A stretch of 43,764 nucleotides of DNA from Phycisphaerae bacterium (GTDB lineage: Bacteria > Planctomycetota > Phycisphaerae > UBA1845 > Fen-1342), in assembly GCA_017999985.1 (NCBI GenBank), contig JAGNKU010000023.1:1-43764 (forward strand). The letters are read 5' to 3'. Positions 25,953 to 34,865 of this stretch are shown one piece after another (the stretch's first letter is position 1; each line of letters starts with the position of its first letter). Under the pieces are notes generated by a model, which saw only the letters and a program-made list of their open reading frames with translations, was not told the DNA's origin and did not search any database. The translations under genes were made by a program, and so were the position numbers.

Positions 25953-28900
25953 ATGTCGTCGTTGCGCCGTCTCGGCCTAGGTCTGGTCGCGCTGGGGGCA
26001 ATCCACGCCGCGCCTGCCCAGGACCTGGTGCCGCAGTATCCCCGCACACTGATGATCGCCTATGACCCCATTATCGAAAGCGAGGGGGCGGGGCGGTTGC
26101 ATCTGGTCTGCGGCTGGAACGATCCGAAGCTGCAGAGCGACGCCTATTCGAACGATCTGCAGACGTCCAGCTACGGGCTGATGAACTACCGCCGGATGCA
26201 GACGATCATGGCGGACGAGTTCCCGATCCACACGGACGGGTTCCGCTACACCGACGAAGGCTACATGGCCTGCTACTACACCTGGTCGGGCTGGCACACG
26301 ACGGGCAACGACTACAAGGCGACGTGCCGCGACTTCGACCTGGCGCGGAAGGTCGACGCCGGCATGATCGACGAAGTCCTCATCCAGGCGTTCCCGTACA
26401 CCGGGTACTGGGAATCCACGATGTGCGGCCGCGGCGGCTACTGGTGCAATTCGAGCCCGCAGGTGCGGATCGCCAGCTCGAAGATCTTCATCATGATGGG
26501 CTTCAACTTCGAGCGTGGGGTCGGCGAGATGCTCGAAGACTACGGCCACCGCGCGGAGTCGATCCTGTCGCGCACCTACGGCTACGGCACGAACACGTGG
26601 ACGATCTTCACGCGCTACGACCTCATCTATCCCGGCGAGGCCGCGTGCGGCAACGTGCACTTCGCGCCCAACAGCACGGCCGACTACCAGTGGGGCAACC
26701 CGACGTTTGTCTGGAGCACGTGCCAGGACTGGCTCGATAACTTCCCGAACCTGACGGGCGCGAAAGTGTGGGTCAACTGCCAGGAATGGGGCAACGGCGA
26801 CATGCGCGCCCACCACAACTGGTGGTTCGCGCACATGCCGCACGTCGCGGGCAGCCTGACCGAGTACAATCTGACGCGCTTGAACAACTGGTGGGAGTAC
26901 ATGCAGGACTTCAACTCCCACACGGAAAGCGGCGGCGACTTCCCGCAGAGCGAAGAGCCGCCGCCGGCGCCGCCCACGCGGACCGCGCAGCGTGTGTACA
27001 CCGACAATGACCGCGACGACTGGTGCCCGCAGGTCAGCGCCGGTGGGTGGCTTGTCTGGCAGGGCTGGGACGGCACCGACTACGAGATCTACGTGCGCCG
27101 CCTCGACGGGACCAACCCGGTCCGGCTCACCTGGAACAGCTTCGACGACGAGGCCCCGCAGATCAACGCCGACGGCCGCGTGGTCTGGCAGACCCATGAT
27201 GGCCAGGATTACGAGATTTACAGTGCGGAGGCGGACGGCACCAACCTGGTCCGGATCACGAACAACACGTTCAACGACTGGCATCCGCAGATCAACAACG
27301 CGGGGCAGATCGTCTGGCAGTCGTTTGATGGCGAGGACTACGAGATCTACAGCGCCAACGCGGACGGCACCAACGTGGTGCAGATCACGAACAACGCGGC
27401 CACATCGGGCAAGCCGCGCGAGGACGTCTGGCCGCAGATCAACAGCGCGAGCCCGGCCCGCGTGGTGTGGTTTGGCTGGAGCGGCAGCAACTGGGAGATC
27501 TACAGCGCCTACGTCGACGGCACCAACCTGGTCAACGTATCCAACAGCTCGCGGGAGGACGAATACCCGCAACTGAACGACGCTGGCCGCGTCGTGTGGC
27601 AGTCGTACCACGACAACACGAACGTCGAGATCTACTCGGCGCCCGCGACGGGTGGGACCCCCGTGCGTTTGTCCAGCAATTCCACCGAAGACTGGTGGCC
27701 GCAGATCAATAATGCCACGCCGGCGCGCGTGGTGTGGATGTCGCGCCAGGGCAACGACTGGGAGATCTACACGCGGGCCGCGGACGCGAGCGATACTGCC
27801 CAGGCCGTCACCAACAACGACATCCATGACCAGTACCCGCGCATCGACGACAGCGGCCGCATTGCCTGGCAGGGCTTTGACGGCCACGACTGGGAAATCT
27901 ACACGCGCGTCGGCACGACGATCTTCCAGGTCACGAACAACAACTACCACGATCGCTGGCCAGCCCTGGGTTCAACCGATGTAGTCGCGTGGCATGCCGA
28001 GAGCACCCCGGGCCCGAACGGCCCCACGAGCGAAATCTGGGCCGCGGGCGACGGCACCCTGGACACGACGCCCCCCCTGCTGGCCTCCGCGCAGCCGCGC
28101 GGCACCGACCAGGTCCGCGTGGTGTTCTCCGAGCCCGTGACGGCCTTGTCGGCCGAGAACGCGGCCAACTACGCGCTTGCACCCAGCGTCGCCGTGACCG
28201 GCGCCAGCCTGTCCCCCGATGAAGCCACGCTGATTCTCACAACCGCGGGCTTCACGTCCGGCGTCACCTATACGCTCACGGTCAATAACGTCGAAGATAT
28301 CGCCGGCAACCCGATCGCCGCGAACTCGCAGGCCACGTTCGCCTACAGTCCGCAGACGCGCGTGGCCGACGGGCTCGTCGTGCTGTACGACTTCGAGGAA
28401 GGCACCGGCGCCGTTGTGCACGACGTCGGGGGCTACGGGACGCCACTCGATCTGAACATCGGCGACGCCGGCGCGGTGACATGGACGCCCGGCGGACTGT
28501 CGCTCGACCTGCCCGTGCTGATTTCGTCCCCCGGCTACGCGACCAAGGTCCGCAGCGCGTGCCAGGCCACGAACGAGGTCACGCTCGAAGGCTGGGTCAT
28601 GACGGCCGACCCGCTGCAGTACGGACCCGCCACCATACTGACGATGTCGTCCGGGTACGCCCGCAACTTCGGCCTGGCCCAGGGTCTGGCCGAGCCGGAC
28701 AGCGGCACGCTCTATCAGGCTCGGGTCCGCACGTCGGCCTCCTCCAGTGGCGGGGCACCGTTCAATACGCCGGCGAACATCGCGCGGCGGGCACTGCAGC
28801 ACCTGCTCTTTACGCGCGCCGCCTCGGGCGCCGTGGAGTTCTACATCGACGGCGCACCGCAGGTCACGGGAAGCATCGACGGCAGTTTCTCGACGTGGTC

Positions 28901-29246
28901 GACCAGCTACCGGCTGGTCGTCGGCAACGAGGCCACCTCGGCGCAGCCGTGGCTGGGTGAGCTGCAATTGCTGGCCATCTACAACCGGGCCCTGACCGCG
29001 AGCGAGGTTGCGCAGAACTACCTGGCGGGTCCCGAGACCGCCCCCGACCTGCTGGCCGGGGACGTGAACTGCGACGGGGCCGTCAACTTCGGCGATATCA
29101 ACGCGTTCGTTCTGCTTCTGAGCAACCCGGACACGTGGCAGGCGCTGTACCCCGACTGCCCGGCGCTGAATGGCGACATCAATGGCGACGGTGCCGTCAA
29201 CTTCGGCGACATCAACCCGTTCGTGATGCTCTTGAGCGGCAGCTAG
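25953..29246 (+). CDS. Secreted modular protein: uncharacterised N-domain, eight-blade propeller, Ig-like, LamG, dockerin-like tail
   Basis: The product is 1097 aa. AAAGGAG precedes ATG 25953 and a signal peptide ends near APAQ. Residues ~22-335 are an uncharacterised domain shared with the gene at 29404 (FNFERGVGEMLEDYGHRAES, HFAPNSTADYQWGN, HHNWWFAHMPHVAG, NNWWEYMQDF); its His, Glu and Asp richness looks enzymatic but no known motif is seen. Residues ~345-700 contain eight repeats of the type DxxPQIN-xxGRVVWQ-xxDGxDYEIY-xxxxDGTNxVxITNN, a TolB/PD40-like beta-propeller. Then come a Big_5-type Ig domain (~704-800, VRVVFSEPVTALSAENAANY), a LamG/concanavalin-like domain (~805-1025, VVLYDFEEGTGAVVHDVGG), and a dockerin-like pair (GDVNCDGAVNFGDINAF / GDINGDGAVNFGDINPF). 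It is the third gene of the tandem secreted series. The enzymatic role is a guess. Confidence 0.85.
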   Translation: MSSLRRLGLGLVALGAIHAAPAQDLVPQYPRTLMIAYDPIIESEGAGRLHLVCGWNDPKLQSDAYSNDLQTSSYGLMNYRRMQTIMADEFPIHTDGFRYTDEGYMACYYTWSGWHTTGNDYKATCRDFDLARKVDAGMIDEVLIQAFPYTGYWESTMCGRGGYWCNSSPQVRIASSKIFIMMGFNFERGVGEMLEDYGHRAESILSRTYGYGTNTWTIFTRYDLIYPGEAACGNVHFAPNSTADYQWGNPTFVWSTCQDWLDNFPNLTGAKVWVNCQEWGNGDMRAHHNWWFAHMPHVAGSLTEYNLTRLNNWWEYMQDFNSHTESGGDFPQSEEPPPAPPTRTAQRVYTDNDRDDWCPQVSAGGWLVWQGWDGTDYEIYVRRLDGTNPVRLTWNSFDDEAPQINADGRVVWQTHDGQDYEIYSAEADGTNLVRITNNTFNDWHPQINNAGQIVWQSFDGEDYEIYSANADGTNVVQITNNAATSGKPREDVWPQINSASPARVVWFGWSGSNWEIYSAYVDGTNLVNVSNSSREDEYPQLNDAGRVVWQSYHDNTNVEIYSAPATGGTPVRLSSNSTEDWWPQINNATPARVVWMSRQGNDWEIYTRAADASDTAQAVTNNDIHDQYPRIDDSGRIAWQGFDGHDWEIYTRVGTTIFQVTNNNYHDRWPALGSTDVVAWHAESTPGPNGPTSEIWAAGDGTLDTTPPLLASAQPRGTDQVRVVFSEPVTALSAENAANYALAPSVAVTGASLSPDEATLILTTAGFTSGVTYTLTVNNVEDIAGNPIAANSQATFAYSPQTRVADGLVVLYDFEEGTGAVVHDVGGYGTPLDLNIGDAGAVTWTPGGLSLDLPVLISSPGYATKVRSACQATNEVTLEGWVMTADPLQYGPATILTMSSGYARNFGLAQGLAEPDSGTLYQARVRTSASSSGGAPFNTPANIARRALQHLLFTRAASGAVEFYIDGAPQVTGSIDGSFSTWSTSYRLVVGNEATSAQPWLGELQLLAIYNRALTASEVAQNYLAGPETAPDLLAGDVNCDGAVNFGDINAFVLLLSNPDTWQALYPDCPALNGDINGDGAVNFGDINPFVMLLSGS

Positions 29247-29272
29247 TGAGCCGCCTCATTGAAAGCGGCTCA
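29247..29272 (+). terminator. Hairpin directly after the propeller-protein gene
   Basis: TGAGCCGC (29247-29254) pairs with GCGGCTCA (29265-29272), loop of 10 nt, starting right after the stop. It is followed by TGAGAGG, without a U-tract. It is a probable transcription or mRNA end signal. Confidence 0.55.
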
Positions 29273-29284
29273 TGAGAGGGGTGG

Positions 29285-29355
29285 TACGGGCGTCCCGCCC
29301 GTCGTAAGAATGGGCAAGGTGCCCGTACCACCCACGTTGGAGTAATTCTGAGGCT
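29285..29355. repeat. 71-bp repeat, copy A of an inverted pair
   Basis: This block starts TACGGGCGTCCCGCCCGT and ends GGAGTAATTCTGAGGCT. Its reverse complement occurs at 30524-30594 with 64 of 71 bases identical and no gaps. Each copy can itself fold into a hairpin (ACGGGC...GCCCGT arms around a TAAGAA-type loop). The pair brackets the gene at 29404-30495. Confidence 0.85.
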
Positions 29356-29403
29356 CTATCCTGGTGGCGGGAGTCGCGCGCGGCGCGCTGCCGGCCAGAC
29401 GGC

Positions 29404-30495
29404 CTACTCCGGGTACATCGCGACCTTGGCCTTCTCGAACGTCGCGCCGGGCGGCGGGAGCTTCTTTACGGCCTCGTCGTAGTTCACGATGTATTCCCAC
29501 CAATTGTTGCAGAAGCCGTCGGTGACGCCCGGCGCGTGCGGCAGGTGCTTCATCCACCACATGTGATGCTCCGTCCCACCCGGCCCCCAGCCGCCGGTTT
29601 TCGCATTCAGCAGTTTCTTCTGCCGCGGCAGAGTCGGGTAGGTGAGCCAGTCGTCGCAGTACGTCCAGACTTCCTTCGCGTTGTTCCAGTCATAGTCGCC
29701 GGTCGAGTTCGGCGCGCAGTGCACGCTGCCGACCTCGGCCTCCCCCGGCAAGTCGCGGTCGATGCGCGTGAACCGCACCCACGCATTGTCCGGATTCTTC
29801 TTCTGGTCCCAGACGCCCCTGCCCACCGTCAGCGACAGGACGCTCTCGATGCGGTGGCAGTAGCTCTCCAGCATGCAGTCCTCATCGCGCTCGTAGTTCC
29901 AGCCCATGATCCAGATGGTCTTGCCGACGTCGGGCATGTCGTAGGGGCGGTAGAACCACGGGTTGTCCGTCTGGTACGGGATCTTGTCGCCGGGGATCTT
30001 CCAGTGCAGCTCGTCCCAGGCCATGTACGGCGCGCCCCACAGCCAGATCTCGTCGACGTTTTTCGCCTTGATCTTCGCCGGCAGGTCGAACTTCTCGTAG
30101 AGCCACTTGAAGCTCGTCATGCCCGGGTTGGCCTTGTCGCGGTCCTTCTCCCAGACTTCGAGAAACTGCTCTTCGGTGTAGGTGAAGCCGTCGCGGAAGG
30201 TCGTGAAGCCGTCGTACTCGATCTTCTCGACAACCTGGTAATCCACGTAGCCGTAGCTCGCGGCGCGCGCATCCTTAACCATCTGCTCCGTCAGCTTCCA
30301 GGGATCGTTCCACTTCATGACCTCGTGCAGCTTCTTGTTCCCGCGCGTCTTCAGGACCGGGTCGAAGCTGATCACGATCACGTTGATCGTCTTGCGCCCC
30401 ACGCCCGCCGCCGGCGTCGGCGCGGACGTGACCTGCTGCGCACCGGCGAACACGACTGCCGCCCACAAGGTAACCACGCTCAGAATGCCACGCAT
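29404..30495 (-). CDS. Stand-alone homologue of the uncharacterised N-domain
   Basis: The product is 363 aa. AGAGGAG lies before ATG 30495 and begins a signal peptide (MRGILSVVTLWAAVVFAGA). The body aligns throughout with residues ~22-335 of the protein at 25953: VIVISFDPVLKTRGNKKLHEVMKWND / MIAYDPIIES...LHLVCGWND; ASYGYVDYQVVEKIEYDGF; GWNYERDEDCMLESYCHRIES; VHCAPNSTGDYDWNN; EHHMWWMKHLPHAPG; and NNWWEYIVNYDE. There are no extra modules and no dockerin-like tail. His/Trp/Asn-rich conserved motifs suggest a secreted enzyme or ligand-binding domain, and I recognise no named family. It is convergent with its larger homologue and flanked on both sides by an inverted 71-bp repeat. Confidence 0.8.
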   Translation of the reverse strand: MRGILSVVTLWAAVVFAGAQQVTSAPTPAAGVGRKTINVIVISFDPVLKTRGNKKLHEVMKWNDPWKLTEQMVKDARAASYGYVDYQVVEKIEYDGFTTFRDGFTYTEEQFLEVWEKDRDKANPGMTSFKWLYEKFDLPAKIKAKNVDEIWLWGAPYMAWDELHWKIPGDKIPYQTDNPWFYRPYDMPDVGKTIWIMGWNYERDEDCMLESYCHRIESVLSLTVGRGVWDQKKNPDNAWVRFTRIDRDLPGEAEVGSVHCAPNSTGDYDWNNAKEVWTYCDDWLTYPTLPRQKKLLNAKTGGWGPGGTEHHMWWMKHLPHAPGVTDGFCNNWWEYIVNYDEAVKKLPPPGATFEKAKVAMYPE

Positions 30496-30523
30496 CGTTG
30501 TGCTCCTCTTGCTGCTGGTGTAA

Positions 30524-30594
30524 AGCCTCAGTATTACTCCAACATGGGTGGTACGGGCATCCGGCCCGTTCTTATGACGGGCGGGACGCCCGTA
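30524..30594. repeat. 71-bp repeat, copy B of an inverted pair
   Basis: This is the inverse of 29285-29355, 64 of 71 bases identical. It starts AGCCTCAGTATTACTCC, 28 nt upstream of the 29404-30495 gene start. Within it ACGGGCATCCGGCCCGT and ACGGGCGGGACGCCCGT form a 17-base stem with two mismatches around TCTTATG. It looks like one unit of a dispersed intergenic repeat family. Confidence 0.85.
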
Positions 30595-30656
30595 TCAACC
30601 CCGGCATGTCACTTTGAAAGAGACAGCACACTCGTCAGGCCTTCCCTGGTTCCGGC

Positions 30657-32447
30657 TCACACATCCAGAATGACGCCGCCGCAGCGCGGCAGGTCGATAC
30701 ACCGGCCCTGGCCCGCCACCTCGAGCCGGGCCGTCTGCGCCGCGCCGGGGTTCAGGACGATGATCTGGTCGCCGCGCCGCGTGGCGTGAACCCCGGGCGT
30801 CAGCGACAGCACCGGTATCTCGCGGCCGAAGTGCCGGTGGATCGCAAGAATGGCCGCCCGGCTCGGGGCACAGCCCAGCACCAGCACCCGGCCCTGGCCA
30901 CGCTGCTCGATGTACCCGGTCGTGTACGTGCGGTCCGTCGCCTGGTCCCACATCCGGCGCTGGTCATCATCCGCCGGCACGGGCAATTGTCGCGCCGTGA
31001 TCGGCGTCCCCGGCGTGCGCCGATAGCTGAAGACCGGACCGTGGCTGACGAAGCCGAGCGAGGTCTCCAGGTGCGCCGCACCCGGATGACTGGTGCCGTC
31101 GGGCCGCACGCACCCCTCGATCAGTCGCTGGAACAGCACCAGTGTGCCGCCGGATTCCACGTATCGCCATAGCCGCTCCGGCTGCGCGATCCGTCCCGCA
31201 ACGAATAGCAGCGGCGGCGGAGCGAAATCGCGATCCACGTCGACGAAGTCGTATTCCAGGCCCATCTCGTGCAGGACGGCGAACAGCGGGTCGTCGGCGT
31301 CGCACTTGCGGATCTGGGCCACCTGGTGGTAGTGCCAGGACCAGGTGACCGCGCAGGAGGTCGCGGGCGGCGGAGCATGCCGCAGCTTCTCAAACCATCC
31401 GACGGCGGTGCGAAACGCGTCGCCCAGCTCGGGGCGTTCCACGCCGCGCGCATTGATGGGCGCCCCGTGCCAGTTGTCGCGATCGGCCAGCATGTACCAG
31501 TTCCAGCCCTGCACGCCGCTGGCCAGCGCCGTCAGGGCCGTCAAGCGGTAATGATCCGGCGTGTACTCGCGGTCGGGCATGCCGTGCCAGATGCCGCTGC
31601 CAAACTCGGCGATGTACGGGTGCGGCGTCACGGCGCGCAGCAGGCGCAGGCGCTCGCGGAAGTAGCGGAAGTCGTTGCGGCATTCGTTCGAGGGATACGG
31701 ATCGATGCCGTAGAAATCGGCCAGCTCGGCGAAGTCGCGCCAGTGCTGCGCATCCACCCCCGGCCACGTGTTCAGCAGGATCGGCGTGTCGCCCACATGG
31801 CGGCGATACTCGGCCACGACCCAGCGTGCGTAGTTCGTCGCCAAGTCGTAGCGGTACTGGCAACCGTCGCGCAGCCGCTGATCCTCGACAAAGGGCACGA
31901 GCGTCGGGATCGGCTCGGTGAAGTCGCGGTACTGCGTGCCCCACGCCGCGTTGACCTGCTCGATGGAGCCATACCGCTGCCGCAGCCACTCGGCGAAACC
32001 CTGGTCCTCGCCATAGAAGTGCGGGAACGGGTCGATCTCGTTGTCCGCCTGCACGGCAATGACCAGCCGCCCCAAGTGCGGCCGCAGTTCCGCGAGCGCC
32101 GCCGCGATCCAGTGGCTCGCCTTGCGGCGGAATTCCGGATGATGTTTGGGATACGGCACGGCGTGATCGGGGATGCCCAGGTTGCGCCACTCGGCATAGC
32201 AGTACGGACCCGGGCGGGCCAACACGCGCAGGCCGCGTGACTCAACCTCCTTCAGGAATGCATGCAGTTGCGTGAAGTCGTACTCGCCCTCGCGGACCTC
32301 GTGATAGTCCCAGATGACATAGCAGGCGAGCACCCGCGCACCCAGCCCGCGCGCCGCATCGAGGACGGCACCCCAGTAGCGCGGCTCCATGCGCCCATAG
32401 TGCACCTCCCCGCCGATCATGTCATAGCGCTCGAACAGGTCCATCAC
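30657..32447 (-). CDS. Beta-galactosidase-like glycoside hydrolase (clan GH-A, GH35/GH42-like)
   Basis: The product is 596 aa with no signal peptide, so probably cytoplasmic. The start is GTG 32447 or the ATG directly after it. The N-terminal (beta/alpha)8 barrel opens as in GH35: GGEVHYGRMEPRYW, ACYVIWDYHEVREGEYDF, RPGPYCYAEWRNLGIP. The presumed acid/base is E137 in VQADNEID, in the GH-A position after strand 4. The presumed nucleophile is E281 in IAEFGSG. WGTQYRDF and the following helix recall GH42. The C-terminal part from ~370 resembles the trimerisation-like and beta domains of such enzymes. It likely splits beta-galactosides or related oligosaccharides brought in by the neighbouring importer. 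It lies 37 nt downstream of the beta-helix gene, same strand, probably one operon. Confidence 0.82.
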   Translation of the reverse strand: MMDLFERYDMIGGEVHYGRMEPRYWGAVLDAARGLGARVLACYVIWDYHEVREGEYDFTQLHAFLKEVESRGLRVLARPGPYCYAEWRNLGIPDHAVPYPKHHPEFRRKASHWIAAALAELRPHLGRLVIAVQADNEIDPFPHFYGEDQGFAEWLRQRYGSIEQVNAAWGTQYRDFTEPIPTLVPFVEDQRLRDGCQYRYDLATNYARWVVAEYRRHVGDTPILLNTWPGVDAQHWRDFAELADFYGIDPYPSNECRNDFRYFRERLRLLRAVTPHPYIAEFGSGIWHGMPDREYTPDHYRLTALTALASGVQGWNWYMLADRDNWHGAPINARGVERPELGDAFRTAVGWFEKLRHAPPPATSCAVTWSWHYHQVAQIRKCDADDPLFAVLHEMGLEYDFVDVDRDFAPPPLLFVAGRIAQPERLWRYVESGGTLVLFQRLIEGCVRPDGTSHPGAAHLETSLGFVSHGPVFSYRRTPGTPITARQLPVPADDDQRRMWDQATDRTYTTGYIEQRGQGRVLVLGCAPSRAAILAIHRHFGREIPVLSLTPGVHATRRGDQIIVLNPGAAQTARLEVAGQGRCIDLPRCGGVILDV

Positions 32448-32484
32448 TGGATTCTCGCCCGATTACCGCGCGGTGACGGCGTAC

Positions 32485-34680
32485 CTACTTCGTTGCCGGC
32501 TCGATGGTGAACAGCAGCGTCTGGCTGGCACGCTCGCGGAATTGCTCGACGACGAACTCGACGTCGCGCGCCGCGTCAAGGTGCAGCGGCGCCGTCACCC
32601 GCCGCGCCCCACTGTTCTTCCACTCCTCCATGATCGGGCGACCGTCCGCGAGCAGCCGCACGCCGCCGTTGGCATAGAGCGCGACCGTCCAGTCCCCGGC
32701 TGGCACCGCCAGCCGCGTCCGCGCGATCAGACCGGCGGGTCGGCGCGGGCGACTGCCCCGCAGGTCTTCCGTCGACGGGTTGCCCGGCAGCCCGAACTCG
32801 AGCGGATCGGGTCCGTGCGTCAGCGCCAGGCCGGCGAGAGTGCGAGTCTGCGCCTGCGCCCCCTCAGCCTCCTTCCGCCACGCCTCCAGTTCCGTTTCCG
32901 GTTTCTGCGTCCACGGGAACTCGCTGACCTGCCACTCGGTGACGACCAGTGTGCCCCGCACCTGCTCACGGAACTCGCCGGCCCGCACCGTCAGCGTATA
33001 CGGATGCACGCCCGGCGCGTCGGCTCTCACCGCATACGCTTCGCCCGGATCAGGCCCGACCGGCGGTTCGGCCGCCGCACCAATCACGCCCGCCCCGTCC
33101 AGCGCGTACTCCGGCTTGGTGCTCGTGCGATAGACGCCCCAGGTCTGCGTCGGCCCCGTGATCGCGAGTCGCCGCACGAGCGGCGAAGCGTGGTCCCACG
33201 GCCCCCACTCCGTCATGATGATGTTTTCGCGGCCGCGGAGTGCCGCGCGCGCACCGACCGGTCGCGTATCCCCGAACACCGGGTATTCCGGCACCGGCGT
33301 TGGCGGCACGGTGACGGCCTCGTCGCGGATCACCTGCGTCTGCGGGTCGAGTACCGCCTCCCAGCGTTCCCCCTCGGACCGGTTGCGCGCCAACGTGACC
33401 TTGCCCGGCCCGCGGAAGTGCAGCCCGACGGTGTTGCCCGCGAACACATTCTCGGCGATGAGGTTCCCCTCCCAGTCCTTGATGTTCGCGGCCGCCCAAC
33501 CCTTGAACGCGTCGAGCTTGCCCCACCACAGGTGCACCCCGCATTCGTTCCGGTCAAACTTGTTCCGCACGATCGTGTTCATGCGCCCGCTGTCGATGTT
33601 CACGCCGCCCCGCTCCAGCCCGTAGCCCATCCCGCCGTTCGCGGCGACCTCGTTGTCGGCCACCAGCGACTCCTGAGAGTATCCGAGCCAGAGCCCGCAG
33701 ATCGCGTTGCCCACCAGGCGGTTCGCGGAGTAACGGTTGCCGAACGAGAACGTCATCTCGATGCCGTGTGCGGCGGCGTATGAGCAGTCATTCCGCACAA
33801 ACAGGTTTCGGTCGCAGCCCACGTGCACCAGCGGTGTCTCGCCCGCCGGCGCTTCGCCGAGGGCCTCCTTGCCGGCGAACCCGAAGATGCCGTCGCCGCC
33901 GTGGGTCGCCGAGTTCTCGGCAAAGACGTTGTCGCTGCACTGCTCGAAAACCAGGATGCCGGCCGAGTCCTGGCCGCGGTTGTAGACCATGTGGCTGTAG
34001 CCGCGCATGCAGAAGTCGCAGGCGTTGCGGGTGATGACGTTATGCCCGGAGCGCCACAGGGCGATGCCCCAACCCGAGTTGAATGAGAAGTCGTTGTCGT
34101 AGATCTTCGCCTCGTTGACGCGGTCGAGGCACAGCCCGCTCTGGCCGTGCCACACGCGGCAGCGCCGGACCGTCACGTCCCGCGCGTCTTCGACGTAGAG
34201 CGCGGTCGCGTAATTCGTCATCCACTGGTTCTGGTCGTTCTCGTGCGGGAACATCCAGTCGCTGCCGTCCTCAACCTGCGGGTCAGACTCCAGGCGCGCA
34301 CGGCGATTGTCCGACGCGTCGAGGTCCTCCAGCGTGAGCCCGTCGGCGCCGGTCGCCCACACCGCGCAGCGGTACCCGTTGACGGCTCCGCCGCGCAGCG
34401 TCACGTTCTTCTGACCCGCCACGCGGATCGCGTAGCCTTCGTACGTCTCCGGGGCCGCGTCGGTCGGGGCCCCGCGCAGCATCCCGGTCAGCTCCACGAC
34501 GATACCGGATGCCACGATCTGGATTACCCCGTCGCCATTCGCGTCCCGCAGCACCGTGTCGCGCGGGAGCTCGATCCGGCAGGAGCGCTCAATCCGCGTG
34601 TCATCGGCCGTCAGCGCGACGACCGGAAGCTGGGGCGGCTGGGCGCAGGCGGCGATCGCGATCAATGTCAGCATGTTCAT
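32485..34680 (-). CDS. Exported right-handed parallel beta-helix protein
   Basis: The product is 731 aa. The start at 34680 is chosen because MNMLTLIAIAACAQPP is a short signal peptide; the ribosome site is weak. Residues ~60-430 are a series of beta-helix coils of the NosD/pectate-lyase kind: DVTVRRCRVWHGQSGLCLDRV, EAKIYDNDFSFNSGWGIALW, HNVITRNACDFC, DNVFAENSATHGGDGIFGF, NLFVRNDCSYAAAHGIEM, NRYSANRLVGNAICGLWLGY, and LIAENVFAGNTVGLHF. The last ~120 residues (GDWTVALYANGGVRLLADGRPIMEEW) look PA14-like, a carbohydrate-binding module. It may be a polysaccharide lyase or epimerase acting on glycans in the periplasm or outside. No single catalytic motif decides it. It probably shares an operon with the glycosidase downstream. 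Confidence 0.8.
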   Translation of the reverse strand: MNMLTLIAIAACAQPPQLPVVALTADDTRIERSCRIELPRDTVLRDANGDGVIQIVASGIVVELTGMLRGAPTDAAPETYEGYAIRVAGQKNVTLRGGAVNGYRCAVWATGADGLTLEDLDASDNRRARLESDPQVEDGSDWMFPHENDQNQWMTNYATALYVEDARDVTVRRCRVWHGQSGLCLDRVNEAKIYDNDFSFNSGWGIALWRSGHNVITRNACDFCMRGYSHMVYNRGQDSAGILVFEQCSDNVFAENSATHGGDGIFGFAGKEALGEAPAGETPLVHVGCDRNLFVRNDCSYAAAHGIEMTFSFGNRYSANRLVGNAICGLWLGYSQESLVADNEVAANGGMGYGLERGGVNIDSGRMNTIVRNKFDRNECGVHLWWGKLDAFKGWAAANIKDWEGNLIAENVFAGNTVGLHFRGPGKVTLARNRSEGERWEAVLDPQTQVIRDEAVTVPPTPVPEYPVFGDTRPVGARAALRGRENIIMTEWGPWDHASPLVRRLAITGPTQTWGVYRTSTKPEYALDGAGVIGAAAEPPVGPDPGEAYAVRADAPGVHPYTLTVRAGEFREQVRGTLVVTEWQVSEFPWTQKPETELEAWRKEAEGAQAQTRTLAGLALTHGPDPLEFGLPGNPSTEDLRGSRPRRPAGLIARTRLAVPAGDWTVALYANGGVRLLADGRPIMEEWKNSGARRVTAPLHLDAARDVEFVVEQFRERASQTLLFTIEPATK

Positions 34681-34865
34681 GGTACACCACGGGTGTGAAG
34701 GACGCCTCGAATCGCAGGCTGCCATTCTACGACCGGCGTTCGTTTGCTCGCAAGGGCCCGCGACGCGCGCCGCCCCGTCGCCAGCGCGTTGCCCGGCCGT
34801 TATACTCCGCGACGTGTGCCCGGCGCCGCGCCGTGACGACCCGCGCCCGGCCGCGCGGTTGACCT
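34681..34865. promoter_or_regulatory. Divergent region before the second sugar importer
   Basis: TATACT (34801-34806) is a likely -10 on the plus strand, 60 nt before the binding-protein gene. The matching -35 (around 34778, TCGCCA) is poor. A ribosome site for the gene is not evident: the start follows GCGCGGTTGACCT. No minus-strand promoter is clear. Confidence 0.4.

Noticed and set aside
26990..28056. Direct repeats that might be a CRISPR or tandem-repeat array
   Set aside because: They are imperfect, about 130-150 nt long and in frame; they encode propeller blades.
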